Assembly (NCBI GenBank): GCA_030913685.1
Contig: CP133187.1
Location: 2,112,001 to 2,176,000 of the forward strand
Reading direction: 5' to 3'
DNA from: Oscillospiraceae bacterium MB24-C1
GTDB taxonomy: Bacteria > Bacillota > Clostridia > Oscillospirales > Ruminococcaceae
DNA length: 64,000 bases
The notes beneath the pieces are model-generated. The model was not told the DNA's origin and ran no database searches. It was given only the letters and a program-made list of their open reading frames with translations. Numbering within the stretch: position 1 is the stretch's first letter; every line of letters begins with the position of its first letter. Made by a program: the position numbers and the translations under genes. Of the stretch, positions 9,287 through 18,083 are shown in pieces.

Positions 9287-11288
9287 CTTTATCGGAAAAA
9301 AGATTGAGGGGCGTTACCAGATCAGCGAGCTGATCGGCGTCGGCGGCATGGCAAATGTCTATAAGGCCACCGATTTGTCGGACGGCAAGACGGTGGCGGT
9401 CAAGGTGCTACGCGAAGAGTTTTATGAAAACGAAGAGCTGCTGCGCCGCTTTAAAAACGAGAGCAAGGCCATTGCCATGCTGTCGCACCCCAATATTATC
9501 GAGGTTTATGACGTTTGCTTTGCGCATAATATGCGGTGTATCGTTATGGAATACATTGACGGTATCACGCTGAAGGAATATATGGAAGAACAGCGGCCGC
9601 TCGCTTGGAAAGAGACGGTACACTTTATCCTTCAGATACTAAAGGCGTTGTCTCATGCACATTCAAAGGGCATTGTCCATCGGGATATCAAACCACAGAA
9701 CGTGATGCTGCTGTCCGACGCACGAATCAAAATTACTGACTTTGGCATTGCGCGCTTTGCTAGAAGTGAGTCGCACACCATCACCGATCGCGCTATCGGG
9801 TCGGTGCATTACATCAGCCCCGAACAGGCCAAGGGTGACCACACCGACCAGCGTGCAGACATTTACTCCATCGGCGCTATGCTCTATGAGATGCTCACCG
9901 GACAGCTGCCGTTTGACGCTGACAGCCCTGTTTCGGTTGCCTTAAAGCAGATTGAGCTTGAAGCGCCGTCGCCGCGCAGTATCAACCCCGAAATTCCCGA
10001 GGGACTAGAGGAGATTACGTTGCGCGCGATGGAAAAGGATCCCGACCGGCGCTATCAGTCGGCCGATGAAATGCTAAAGGATATTGAAGCCTTTAAGCAA
10101 AACCCCTCGGTGCATTTTGAATATAAATACATGACTGATCAAAAGGCGCAAAGCGACCGTTTTAGGCGAAATATGCGCCATGCAAAACAATTGCGGGATG
10201 GCAAGGGAGAACGTATGGCAAAACAACGATCCAGAAAACCCATGGGAAAAGAGGTACCGGTTCCTAACCGGGACAATCGAAATTATGAGGATGATGAGCC
10301 GCGCAGAGGCTCAATATTGATGGCGCTGGCAGGCATCACTGCGGCGTTTATTGTTATCTCGGTCGCATTTATCGGTGCGATGCTATATCTGAACAACCCA
10401 CTTGAGAAGGTGCCGGATATCATGATGCCAGATCTCACCGGACTAAAGTACGACGCAATAAAGAATGCGCAGGAATATTCTCAATTCGTTTTGGAGGTTG
10501 AAGACAACCAATATAACGATCTTTACGAGCGCGGTGAGGTGGTCAGCCAGAAGCCCAAGGCGGGCACCAAAGTCAAGGAAAACTCAGTGGTACGCTTGGT
10601 TATTTCAAACGGCACCAAGGTGGTGCTGATGCCCAACCTTATCGGCATGGAAGAGACACAGGCCTATCAGGAACTGGCCGACCTAGACCTTGAATACCAG
10701 AAGGTCGAGATATTTTCTCAACAGCCGGCCGGTACGGTCGTTGCAACCGACCCTGGCTTTGGCAGCGAAATTCCCGCCTCTACCGTTGTGAAGGTGCAGA
10801 TCAGCATGGGCCCTGAAAACAAGGTGGTTGAGGTACCGGATCTGACCGGCATGGATATCGAAGCGGCCAGAGCGTTGTTACAGCAGCTTGGGCTGGAGAT
10901 CGGTGGCATCAGCTATGTCACCAGTGACAAGGCGGAGAATGTTGTCATTTCTCAGGACCCGGCGCCGACCTCTCAGATTGCCACTGGAGCATTTGTCAAC
11001 CTGAACGTTTCGGGCGGCGAGAACCGTAAAAACCAGATTACGCTGCATATTCCGCTGCCAAGCGACGTGACCGACATCGTCAAGATGCAGGCGATGTTTG
11101 ACGGGCGCATCCTGCGCGAAGAGCGACTGCAACCCTCTACCGCGCTTTTCTGGAAACCACTGTTCGAAGGTTCGGGTGTTGCGAAGATATTTATTCTGTA
11201 CAACGACTTTCTTTACCAAACCTATGAGGTCGACTTCAACACCGGCGGATATACGCTGGTGGAGGATAATTCAGATATGCACAGCTAA
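9279..11288 (+). CDS. prkC: PASTA-domain Ser/Thr protein kinase (PrkC/Stk)
   Basis: A 669-residue membrane kinase. The cytoplasmic kinase domain (~1-275) has the glycine loop GVGGMANVYKA, catalytic K42, HRDIKPQN (D136) and DFG (D154). A juxtamembrane basic region is followed by one membrane helix (~346-368). Outside the cell are three PASTA repeats (~377-585), each with a [VM]P[DN]L.G motif, which bind muropeptides, and then a ~85-residue C-terminal domain I do not recognise. The family senses peptidoglycan and controls growth and germination. Genetically paired with the upstream phosphatase. Confidence 0.95.
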   Translation: MDNFIGKKIEGRYQISELIGVGGMANVYKATDLSDGKTVAVKVLREEFYENEELLRRFKNESKAIAMLSHPNIIEVYDVCFAHNMRCIVMEYIDGITLKEYMEEQRPLAWKETVHFILQILKALSHAHSKGIVHRDIKPQNVMLLSDARIKITDFGIARFARSESHTITDRAIGSVHYISPEQAKGDHTDQRADIYSIGAMLYEMLTGQLPFDADSPVSVALKQIELEAPSPRSINPEIPEGLEEITLRAMEKDPDRRYQSADEMLKDIEAFKQNPSVHFEYKYMTDQKAQSDRFRRNMRHAKQLRDGKGERMAKQRSRKPMGKEVPVPNRDNRNYEDDEPRRGSILMALAGITAAFIVISVAFIGAMLYLNNPLEKVPDIMMPDLTGLKYDAIKNAQEYSQFVLEVEDNQYNDLYERGEVVSQKPKAGTKVKENSVVRLVISNGTKVVLMPNLIGMEETQAYQELADLDLEYQKVEIFSQQPAGTVVATDPGFGSEIPASTVVKVQISMGPENKVVEVPDLTGMDIEAARALLQQLGLEIGGISYVTSDKAENVVISQDPAPTSQIATGAFVNLNVSGGENRKNQITLHIPLPSDVTDIVKMQAMFDGRILREERLQPSTALFWKPLFEGSGVAKIFILYNDFLYQTYEVDFNTGGYTLVEDNSDMHS

Positions 11289-11300
11289 AGAGGAGACACC

Positions 11301-12173
11301 ATGCCACAAGGACGCATTATACGGCAGACAGGCGGTTTTTACTATGTTGACACCGACAACGGCGTGATAGAATGCCGTGCGCGCGGCTTATTCCGCAAGC
11401 AGGGGATTACCCCCCTTGTGGGGGATATTGCAGAAGTGGAGCATACCGATGACGGAAAGGGCTTTGTCATCGGCTTGAAAGAGCAAAAAAACAGTTTGGT
11501 TCGCCCGCCGATAGCCAACATCGACCGCTTGCTGCTGATACTTTCGATTACCGACCCGGTACCGAATCTCTTGGTGGTGGATAAAATGCTGGCCATTGCC
11601 GAATATAAAGGCATTGATGCGGTCATTGTAGTGACCAAGGCCGACTTAGCAGACACTGGCACGCTATGCAGCCTGTATCGCTCGGTCGGCTATGAGGTTA
11701 AAAGCATCAATAGCCTGGCCGATTCGCCCGAAGAAATTGCCTCGTTGATAGAAGGCAAACTTTGCGTACTGGCCGGTAACACGGGCGTGGGTAAGTCGAC
11801 ACTCTTAAATGCAATCGATCCAGCACTGGCGCTTAAAACCGGCGAGACCAGCCAAAAGCTGGGGCGCGGGCGGCATACGACCCGCGTCACAGAGCTGTTT
11901 GCGCTGTGCGGCGGGCTGATTGCCGATACACCTGGTTTTTCTTCTCTTGAAACGGCGCAGCTTGAGCTTATTAAAAAAGATAAGCTTGAATTGTGTTATC
12001 GTGAGTTTGAGCCCTACTTAGGCCAGTGCCGTTTTACCGGCTGTTCGCACACTAAGGAGAAGGGCTGCGCAGTACTTTCGGCGGTGGCATCGGGTGAGAT
12101 TGCACCGTCACGGCATGAGAGCTATCTTGCAATGTACGAAGAAGCGCGACAGATTAAGGACTGGGAGGTTTAA
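11301..12173 (+). CDS. rsgA: ribosome small-subunit GTPase RsgA
   Basis: Circularly permuted GTPase that matures the 30S subunit. The G motifs occur in permuted order: VVTKADL (G4, ~112), GNTGVGKST (G1, ~158), DTPGF (G3, ~210). An N-terminal OB-fold and a C-terminal zinc module (Cys-x4-Cys-x-His-x5-Cys type, ~240-256) complete it. 290 residues. The next gene is thiN; rpe, which lies between them in Bacillus, is missing. Confidence 0.95.
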   Translation: MPQGRIIRQTGGFYYVDTDNGVIECRARGLFRKQGITPLVGDIAEVEHTDDGKGFVIGLKEQKNSLVRPPIANIDRLLLILSITDPVPNLLVVDKMLAIAEYKGIDAVIVVTKADLADTGTLCSLYRSVGYEVKSINSLADSPEEIASLIEGKLCVLAGNTGVGKSTLLNAIDPALALKTGETSQKLGRGRHTTRVTELFALCGGLIADTPGFSSLETAQLELIKKDKLELCYREFEPYLGQCRFTGCSHTKEKGCAVLSAVASGEIAPSRHESYLAMYEEARQIKDWEV

Positions 12174-12175
12174 GC

Positions 12176-12799
12176 ATGGTGCGCAGATGTGTGGTGTTTT
12201 GTGCTGGAGAAGAGGGAGAGATAGATTTTACCGTCACACCTGAAGATTTTGTGATCTGTTGTGATGCCGGTTATCTAGCAGCAAAGCGGCGCGGTATCAC
12301 CCCCGATCTTCTGATCGGGGATTTTGATTCCTACCGCGATCCGTTGCCAGAATCGGTAGAGACGCTGCGATTCCCAGTGGAAAAAGACGACACCGACAGC
12401 ATGCTGGCGTTGCGTGAGGGTTTGCGGCGCGGTTACTTGCAATTCGTGCTGTTGTTTGCACTGGGCGGTAGGCTTGATCACACACTTGCCAATCTGCAGG
12501 CACTGGCTTTTTTAGAGGAATTTGGTGCCAGCGGTCAGATTATCGGCCCGAGAGATCGTGTTCAGCTTTTAAAAAATGGAACACTGGATATCCCCCGCCG
12601 CAGCGCGTATACATTTTCAATATTTGCATATAGCGGCAAGGCGATTGGGGTGACGTTAAAAGGGATGCAATATCCACTTAACGATGCGGTGGTTACCGAG
12701 GCGTTTCCCATCGGGCTGGGCAATCATATTATTGAGCCGATGGGTAGGGTCAGCGTTTTAGATGGCACGCTGCTGGTGGTCGAATCCAAAATAAATTAG
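12176..12799 (+). CDS. thiN: thiamine pyrophosphokinase
   Basis: Converts thiamine to thiamine diphosphate using ATP. Family motifs LLIGDFDS (~43-50), KDDTDSMLAL (~70-79) and LGGRLDHTLANLQ (~95-107) are present in 207 residues. It starts three bases after the rsgA stop. No TPP riboswitch was seen nearby, which fits a gene embedded in a housekeeping operon. Confidence 0.93.
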   Translation: MVRRCVVFCAGEEGEIDFTVTPEDFVICCDAGYLAAKRRGITPDLLIGDFDSYRDPLPESVETLRFPVEKDDTDSMLALREGLRRGYLQFVLLFALGGRLDHTLANLQALAFLEEFGASGQIIGPRDRVQLLKNGTLDIPRRSAYTFSIFAYSGKAIGVTLKGMQYPLNDAVVTEAFPIGLGNHIIEPMGRVSVLDGTLLVVESKIN

Positions 12800-12838
12800 G
12801 CGCGACTTGGCGCCGATGTCAACAGAGGAGATTACAGG

Positions 12839-14164
12839 GTGTTTTCTAATAAAGATATTACGCGCTTGATGATACCGCTTATCATTGAGCAGGCGCTAGC
12901 CGTCACCATAGGTGTAGCTGATACGGTCATGGTGGCTTATGTCGGCGAAACGGTGGTTTCTGGCGTTTCAATTGTCGATGCAATTAATATGTTGCTGGTG
13001 CAGGTTTTTGCTGCATTGGCAACAGGCGGCGCCATTGTGGTGGCGCAGTATCTTGGCCGACAGAATAAGTCGGCTGCCTGCGAAGCAGCAAAGCAGCTGT
13101 TTTTGGTAATGGGTGCCATTGGAATAACGGTTGCGGCTATCTGCGTAACTTGGCGGTACGATATTTTAAGGCTGGTTTATAACACGGTTGAACCTGCGGT
13201 CTTAGAATCGGCGCAGGAATATTTTTACTTAACAGCGCTTTCCTTTCCTTTCTTTGCAATCTACAACTCCGGCGCCGCGCTCTTTCGATCACAGGGCAAC
13301 TCCCGCATATCTATGCTGACCGCCCTGATGATGAATGTGCTCAACATTGGCGGAAACGCTATTTTTTTGTTTGGCTATCACATGGGCGCCCGAGCCGTTG
13401 GTCTGGCAACATTGATTTCCCGCATTGTGGGGGCAATTGTTATGGTCTATCTTATCAGGGACAGCCGCAACAGGGTGTATGTCGAGCGGATGTTTCCGCT
13501 GAATTTTCGCCCCAGAATGGTGGGGACAATTTTGCGTATTGGTGTACCGACGGGGCTTGAAAACGGTATGTTCCACTTTGGTAAGCTGATGGTGTCTGGC
13601 CTAATCGCGTCGTTTGGCACGGTAGCCATCACGGCCAACGCTGTCGGCAACAGCATCACCTCCATCGCTTGTATTCCCGGTTCAGCGGTGGGTCTTGGCA
13701 TGATTACCGTTGTGGGGCAGTGTATTGGTGCGGGGGAATATGAGCAGGCGCGCTATTACATAAAAAAGCTGCTAAAGTTGGCTTATATCGTCGGTGGCGC
13801 AACCAACATTTTAGCGCTACTATTTATGAAGCAGTTGGTTGGGGTATTTTTGCTTTCGCCCCAGACAGCGCAGCTTGCTATCATTATCAGCTCGATGCAC
13901 GCAGGCGCGTGGTTGATATTTTGGCCCACCGCCTTTACGTTGCCAAACGGGCTACGCGCAGCGGGTGACGTGAAGTTTACCATGATTGTTTCGGTGTCGG
14001 TGATGTGGGCTTGCCGTATCGGTTTGAGCTATGTTTTTGCCCTTTATTATAACATGGGTGTCGTTGGCGTATGGCTCGCTATGATCTTTGATTGGGTGGT
14101 GCGCACTGTATTTTATATTACACGTTTTATAGGTACGAAATGGCACAGTCATACCGTGATATAA
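12839..14164 (+). CDS. MATE-family efflux transporter
   Basis: A 441-residue inner-membrane protein with about 12 hydrophobic helices in two MatE halves. The N-terminal half has IEQALAVTIGVADTVMVAYVG, and the mid-protein GVPTGLENGMFHFGKLMVSG begins the second half. Such proteins exchange cations for drugs or metabolites. The start is a GTG with AGAGGAG upstream. It lies 39 bases after thiN and may be the last gene of the block. Substrate unknown. Confidence 0.88.
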   Translation: MFSNKDITRLMIPLIIEQALAVTIGVADTVMVAYVGETVVSGVSIVDAINMLLVQVFAALATGGAIVVAQYLGRQNKSAACEAAKQLFLVMGAIGITVAAICVTWRYDILRLVYNTVEPAVLESAQEYFYLTALSFPFFAIYNSGAALFRSQGNSRISMLTALMMNVLNIGGNAIFLFGYHMGARAVGLATLISRIVGAIVMVYLIRDSRNRVYVERMFPLNFRPRMVGTILRIGVPTGLENGMFHFGKLMVSGLIASFGTVAITANAVGNSITSIACIPGSAVGLGMITVVGQCIGAGEYEQARYYIKKLLKLAYIVGGATNILALLFMKQLVGVFLLSPQTAQLAIIISSMHAGAWLIFWPTAFTLPNGLRAAGDVKFTMIVSVSVMWACRIGLSYVFALYYNMGVVGVWLAMIFDWVVRTVFYITRFIGTKWHSHTVI

Positions 14165-14287
14165 GCATACTTGTTTTTAGACGAACAAAACGCTTCATAC
14201 TATTTTAAAAGTTGCGAGGTATTATACATTATACCGGCAGCCTTTTATGTTGGCTATTCGACAGGTATCTATAATTTTTACTACACA

Positions 14288-14317
14288 AAAAGCGCCACCC
14301 CAAAGGGGTGGCGCTTA
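14288..14317 (-). terminator. rho-independent terminator after hbd
   Basis: A perfect stem of 11 bp (AGCGCCACCCC with its complement, 3-base loop). Read on the minus strand it is followed by a run of T (CTTTTTGTG), just after the hbd stop. Confidence 0.85.
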
Positions 14318-14329
14318 AAGCGCTAAGGC

Positions 14330-15169
14330 TTACTTTGAGTAATTGTAGAAGCCGATGCCGGACTTCTTGCCGAGCTTGCCAGCACGAACCATCTTCTTGA
14401 GCAGGCCATGCGGACGATACTTGGAATCGCCGGTCTCGGAGTACATGACGTTCATGATAGCGAGGCAAACGTCAAGGCCGATCATATCGCCAAGAGCCAG
14501 CGGGCCGATCGGGTGGTTTGCGCCAAGCTTCATAGCGGTGTCGATGCCTTCAACAGTGGCAACGCCCTCGGCGTAGATGCCGATCGCTTCGTTGATCATG
14601 GGGATGAGGATACGGTTAACAACAAAGCCGGGGGCTTCTTTAACCGCTACAGGTTCTTTGCCCATGCTCTTGGTCAGCTCAAGAACCTGATCAACAGCTT
14701 CCTGGGGGGTGTTCTCGCCAGCAATGACTTCGATCAGCTTCATAACGGGGGGCGGATTGAAGAAGTGCATGCCAACAACAGGATGCTCAACACCGTTAGA
14801 GATCTCGGTGATCGAGAGCGAAGAAGTATTGGTACCGAAGACAATGCCGGGTTTGCACAGTTTGTCCAGCTCAGCGAAGATATCCTTCTTAACGGACATG
14901 TTCTCTGCAATGGTCTCAAGGATGAAGTCAACGTCTGCAACAGCCTCGAGCTCGGTGGCGGGGGTGACACGGCCATAGATGGCGTCCATCTCTTCCTGAG
15001 TCATTCTGCCCTTGGCAACAGCCTTGGCCAGCGTGCCGTGCATGTACTTCATCGCACTGTCCAACGTTGTCTGCTTACGGGTTCTGAGAATAACCTCGTG
15101 ACCAGCCTGAGCAAATGCGTATGCAATGCCGGATCCCATGGTACCGGCGCCGAGTACACCAATTTTCAT
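14330..15169 (-). CDS. hbd: 3-hydroxybutyryl-CoA dehydrogenase
   Basis: Reduces acetoacetyl-CoA to 3-hydroxybutyryl-CoA with NAD(P)H, the second step from acetyl-CoA to butyrate. The N-terminal Rossmann motif GVLGAGTMGSGIAYAFAQAG and the HFFNPPPVMKLIEVI segment are typical. 279 residues against ~282 in Clostridium. It is the last gene of thl-crt-hbd and ends at a strong terminator. A good ribosome site (GGAGGAAATAATT) precedes the ATG. Confidence 0.96.
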   Translation of the reverse strand: MKIGVLGAGTMGSGIAYAFAQAGHEVILRTRKQTTLDSAMKYMHGTLAKAVAKGRMTQEEMDAIYGRVTPATELEAVADVDFILETIAENMSVKKDIFAELDKLCKPGIVFGTNTSSLSITEISNGVEHPVVGMHFFNPPPVMKLIEVIAGENTPQEAVDQVLELTKSMGKEPVAVKEAPGFVVNRILIPMINEAIGIYAEGVATVEGIDTAMKLGANHPIGPLALGDMIGLDVCLAIMNVMYSETGDSKYRPHGLLKKMVRAGKLGKKSGIGFYNYSK

Positions 15170-15213
15170 AATTATTTCCTCCGTTTTTTATATTTGCCTG
15201 TCGGCAGTTGATA

Positions 15214-15990
15214 TTACTTATTTTGATAAGGGTCTGCGCGGCGCTTTTCTAAAAAAGCGGTCATACCATTTTTCTGGTCGGCGGTTTCAAAGCAACTACC
15301 AAACAGTTTAGCCTCGATGGCTATGGCAGAATCCATATCAGTCTGCAGACCGTCGTTTGCAGACTTTTTAGTAGCGCGCACTGCGATAGGCGCGTTGCGT
15401 GCAATACGTTTAGCCATCTTCTCTGCGGCGGGCATCAGCTCCTCAAGCGAATAAACCGCGTTGACCAGCCCGATTTGCAGCGCCTCCTGGGCGTCTACCT
15501 GTCCACAGGTATAAAGCATCTCCTTGGCCTTGCCAACGCCGATCAAGCGGCAGAGACGCTGGGTTCCACCAAAGCCAGGGGTGATGCCAAGGCCCACCTC
15601 AGGCTGTGCAAACTTTGCGTTCTCCGCTGCGAGGCGAATGTCGCAGCACATAGAAAGCTCGCAGCCACCGCCAAGCGCAAAGCCGTTGATGGCTGCGATA
15701 ACGGGAATAGGGAAGGTTTCAATTTTGCGGAACACCGCGTTGCCCTTCAGGCCAAAGGCTTCACCCTCGGCTTTGGTCAACGCACTCATCTCGCTGATAT
15801 CAGCTCCGGCGACAAAACTCTTCTCGCCCGCGCCAGTGATAATCAGAGCGCGCACGTTTTCAAGATCAATGGCGTCGAGCATGGTATCAAGATCTTCAAG
15901 CACCTGTGTATTCAGTGCATTGAGCGCCTTTTCGCGGTCGATGGTAGCAATCGCGTATTGTTCCTTTTGCTCGAATTTCACAAAGGACAT
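15214..15990 (-). CDS. crt: 3-hydroxybutyryl-CoA dehydratase (crotonase)
   Basis: Dehydrates 3-hydroxybutyryl-CoA to crotonyl-CoA. The protein is 258 residues if started at the ATG at 15990, which has AGAGGAGC upstream; a longer in-frame ATG at 16050 lacks such a site. The oxyanion-hole segment INGFALGGGCELSMCCD and the AGADISEM motif are present. Located between thl and hbd on one transcript. Confidence 0.95.
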   Translation of the reverse strand: MSFVKFEQKEQYAIATIDREKALNALNTQVLEDLDTMLDAIDLENVRALIITGAGEKSFVAGADISEMSALTKAEGEAFGLKGNAVFRKIETFPIPVIAAINGFALGGGCELSMCCDIRLAAENAKFAQPEVGLGITPGFGGTQRLCRLIGVGKAKEMLYTCGQVDAQEALQIGLVNAVYSLEELMPAAEKMAKRIARNAPIAVRATKKSANDGLQTDMDSAIAIEAKLFGSCFETADQKNGMTAFLEKRRADPYQNK

Positions 15991-16071
15991 AGGTTTAGCT
16001 CCTCTCAGAATCGCGATACTCGCAAAAGGGATGCGGCAGCAATGTGTCACACCCCTTGCGAAAAATACGTC

Positions 16072-17250
16072 TTAGAGCTTCTCGACAATGGCGGAAACGC
16101 CCATGCCGCCGCCTACGCAGAGGGTGGCAAGACCCTTCTGGCCAGCCTCGAGCTCGTGCAGCAAGGTGACGAGGATACGGCAGCCCGAAGCACCAACGGG
16201 GTGACCGAGCGCGATAGCGCCGCCGTTGATGTTGACCTTAGAAGCATCCCAGCCGAGCAGCTTGCCAACAGCCAGAGACTGAGCAGCAAACGCCTCGTTC
16301 GCTTCGATAAGATCGATCTGGTCGAGCGACATGCCAATCTTCTTGAACAGCTTCTCAGAGGAGTAAGCCGGGCCAATACCCATGATGGAGGGCTCAACAC
16401 CAGCGGAAGAACCGCCAATCCACTTAGCCATCGGCTTAACGCCAAGTTCCTTAGCCTTTTCAGCGCTCATAACGATAATAGCGGCAGCGCCGTCATTGAT
16501 CGAAGAAGCGTTTGCAGCGGTGACAGAGCCGCCGTCGCGCTTGAACGCGGGCTTCATCTTGGCGAGACCCTCGGCGGTGCTACCGGCACGGGGACCCTCG
16601 TCCTTATTGAATATAACGGTTTCTTTCTTGACCTTAACCGGTACGCCAACGATTTCAGCGTCGAACTTGCCGGCTTCCTGTGCGGCGCAAGCCTTCTGCT
16701 GGGAAGCAGCAGCGAACTCGTCCTGCATCTCGCGGGTGATGCCATACTTATCAGCAACATTCTCGGCGGTGATGCCCATGTGGTAGTCGTTGAAAGCATC
16801 CCACAGCGCGTCGTTTACCATGGTGTCGATGATCTTGCCGTTGCCCATGCGATAGCCATAACGAGCCTTGTCCAGCGCAAATGGAGCCAGAGACATGTTT
16901 TCCATACCACCGGCCATGATGACATCGGCTTCGCCAGCCATGATGAGCGCAGCAGCCATGTTGATGGTCTTCAGACCGGAGCCGCAAACATTATTCAGGG
17001 TAAGAGCGGGGGCTTCAATCGGAATACCTGCGTGAATAGCAGCCTGACGAGCAGGGCTCTGACCCATTCCGGCGGTCAGAACATTGCCGAAGAGAACCTC
17101 ATCGATGTCAGTGGGCTTAATGCCAGCACGCTCAATCGCTTCTTTCATTACGATAGCGCCGAGCTGTTCTGCGGGGATATTCGAGAGGGCACCGCCCATC
17201 TTGCCGATAGCCGTACGGCAAGCGCCTACGAGTACGATTTCTTTGCTCAT
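16072..17250 (-). CDS. thl: acetyl-CoA C-acetyltransferase (thiolase)
   Basis: Condenses two acetyl-CoA to acetoacetyl-CoA, the entry step of butyrate formation. The nucleophile Cys89 lies in [13 protein letters not shown], the histidine in [12 protein letters not shown] and the second cysteine in TLCVGGGMG near the C-terminus. 392 residues. First gene of thl-crt-hbd, with CGGAGGAATAAG upstream of the ATG and a recognisable promoter further up. Confidence 0.97.
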   Translation of the reverse strand: MSKEIVLVGACRTAIGKMGGALSNIPAEQLGAIVMKEAIERAGIKPTDIDEVLFGNVLTAGMGQSPARQAAIHAGIPIEAPALTLNNVCGSGLKTINMAAALIMAGEADVIMAGGMENMSLAPFALDKARYGYRMGNGKIIDTMVNDALWDAFNDYHMGITAENVADKYGITREMQDEFAAASQQKACAAQEAGKFDAEIVGVPVKVKKETVIFNKDEGPRAGSTAEGLAKMKPAFKRDGGSVTAANASSINDGAAAIIVMSAEKAKELGVKPMAKWIGGSSAGVEPSIMGIGPAYSSEKLFKKIGMSLDQIDLIEANEAFAAQSLAVGKLLGWDASKVNINGGAIALGHPVGASGCRILVTLLHELEAGQKGLATLCVGGGMGVSAIVEKL

Positions 17251-17309
17251 GTCTTATTCCTCCGTTTTTTTGTGTGTGCAGTTTTAACCTTTCAGGTTAT
17301 GCTTCCACA

Positions 17310-17338
17310 AATATACCATTATTGGGCTAATGTTGCAA
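17310..17338 (-). promoter_or_regulatory. sigma-A-type promoter of thl-crt-hbd
   Basis: Minus strand: TTGCAA, a 17-base spacer, then TATATT, ending 60 bases before the thl start. Spacing is ideal and nine of twelve bases match the consensus. Assigned by inspection. Confidence 0.65.
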
Positions 17339-17515
17339 TAGAATGCATTCCCGTCTTACCGAGTTGACGAAAAATTTGTACACCTTGCCAAAAAAAAATA
17401 AAATTTCATGACGAATTTAGTGGAAGTGGATTTATTATATTGAAATAATAAACACAATGATCAACGTGCAAATTCTTTCCATAATGCCGACTGAAAGCCA
17501 AATATTTACATGACA

Positions 17516-17533
17516 TTGTTAAAATTTTAATTT
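17516..17533. promoter_or_regulatory. possible Rex (redox repressor) operator upstream of thl
   Basis: TTGTTAA-AATT-TTAATTT resembles the clostridial Rex site TTGTTAA-N4-TTAACAA: left half perfect, right half 4 of 7. It lies about 180 bases upstream of the predicted -35, far for direct repression, so this is weak. Confidence 0.35.
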
Positions 17534-17652
17534 TCGCAATGTGCGGCATATGAAAACAAATTTTCACGTAGCATTTTTGGGGAGACTATCGCCTCCCCAT
17601 AATTCTTTTAAAGCACGGGTCACAACATGTCGATAAACTTCATAGCGTGCTT

Positions 17653-17730
17653 CTATGCTTTGCCCATCCTGAATATTATTTTCAAAAAAGCACTGATAAT
17701 ACGCGGGCTCTTCCAAACAATTACCTTCAT
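17653..17730 (-). CDS. spoVM: SpoVM-like spore morphogenesis peptide
   Basis: A 25-residue ORF beginning MKVIVWKSPRII and ending in FRMGKA. It has the layout of SpoVM, the 26-residue Bacillus peptide: MK start, hydrophobic positions 3-5, K7, the functionally important P9 followed by a basic residue, and an amphipathic basic helix to the end. SpoVM recognises the convex forespore membrane and anchors SpoIVA there. GGAAGGGATGGG lies before the ATG. The gene faces sipL and spoIVA, its expected partners, about 1.9 kb from spoIVA. Such a short ORF is often missed. Homology is my reading of the pattern; a database comparison would settle it. Confidence 0.75.
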   Translation of the reverse strand: MKVIVWKSPRIISAFLKIIFRMGKA

Positions 17731-17778
17731 AAACCCATCCCTTCCAAGCAATATAGGCGGGTGTTTATGGCGCTGTCA

Positions 17779-17931
17779 TTACCACCAGCGTAGCAGTTGC
17801 CAACCCAAAATAACCAACAACACGGTGGCAAAAATCAAAGCCAGTCTAAAGGAGCACAGCAGCACCAAAAGCGCCCCCAGCCCAAAGGCGCCCGCAATCG
17901 CGGCAAGTCTGCAGCACTGGAATCGGCGCAT
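17779..17931 (-). CDS. 50-residue membrane protein, function unknown
   Basis: A small ORF starting MRRFQCCRLAAIAG and ending LGWQLLRWW, preceded by a near-perfect ribosome site (AAAAGGAGG, 7 bases before ATG). Two hydrophobic segments (~9-27 and ~30-47) with a CSFR turn predict a two-helix hairpin membrane protein. It lies 48 bases upstream of the SpoVM-like gene on the same strand, probably in one transcript, so a sporulation role is plausible but is inference. No named family is assigned. Confidence 0.75.
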   Translation of the reverse strand: MRRFQCCRLAAIAGAFGLGALLVLLCSFRLALIFATVLLVILGWQLLRWW

Positions 17932-18083
17932 TGTAACCCTCCTTTTGGATTATGTTCTCACTTTAATATATTCCAAAGTGAATTCAGGTGTGATTGTGGA
18001 CTGGAATTTGATGTGTTGTCCGAATAATTTAAAATTTCTGCGAATATAAATCGGGTAGAAATGAATAGCGAGGAGAGAGCCGA

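Larger units (their letters stand above)
17251..17652. other. AT-rich intergenic region between thl and spoVM
   Basis: About 400 bases without a supported gene. It holds the thl promoter, a Rex-like site and a GGGGAG/CTCCCC stem-loop at 17578-17597 that may end the spoVM transcript, although its T-run is poor on the minus strand. Confidence 0.6.

Noticed and set aside
12100-12180. TPP riboswitch upstream of thiN
   Set aside because: thiN starts two bases after rsgA; no conserved THI-box sequence was found.
14408-15211. 267-codon plus-strand frame
   Set aside because: Antisense to hbd; no supporting signals.
15475-17367. 630-codon open frame on the plus strand
   Set aside because: It lies antisense to crt and thl, which have clear motifs and ribosome sites; long antisense frames are a by-product of codon bias in GC-rich genes.
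17627-18049. Plus-strand frames of 140 and 76 codons between thl and sipL
   Set aside because: No ribosome site and odd composition; the opposite strand carries two small ORFs with good ribosome sites.
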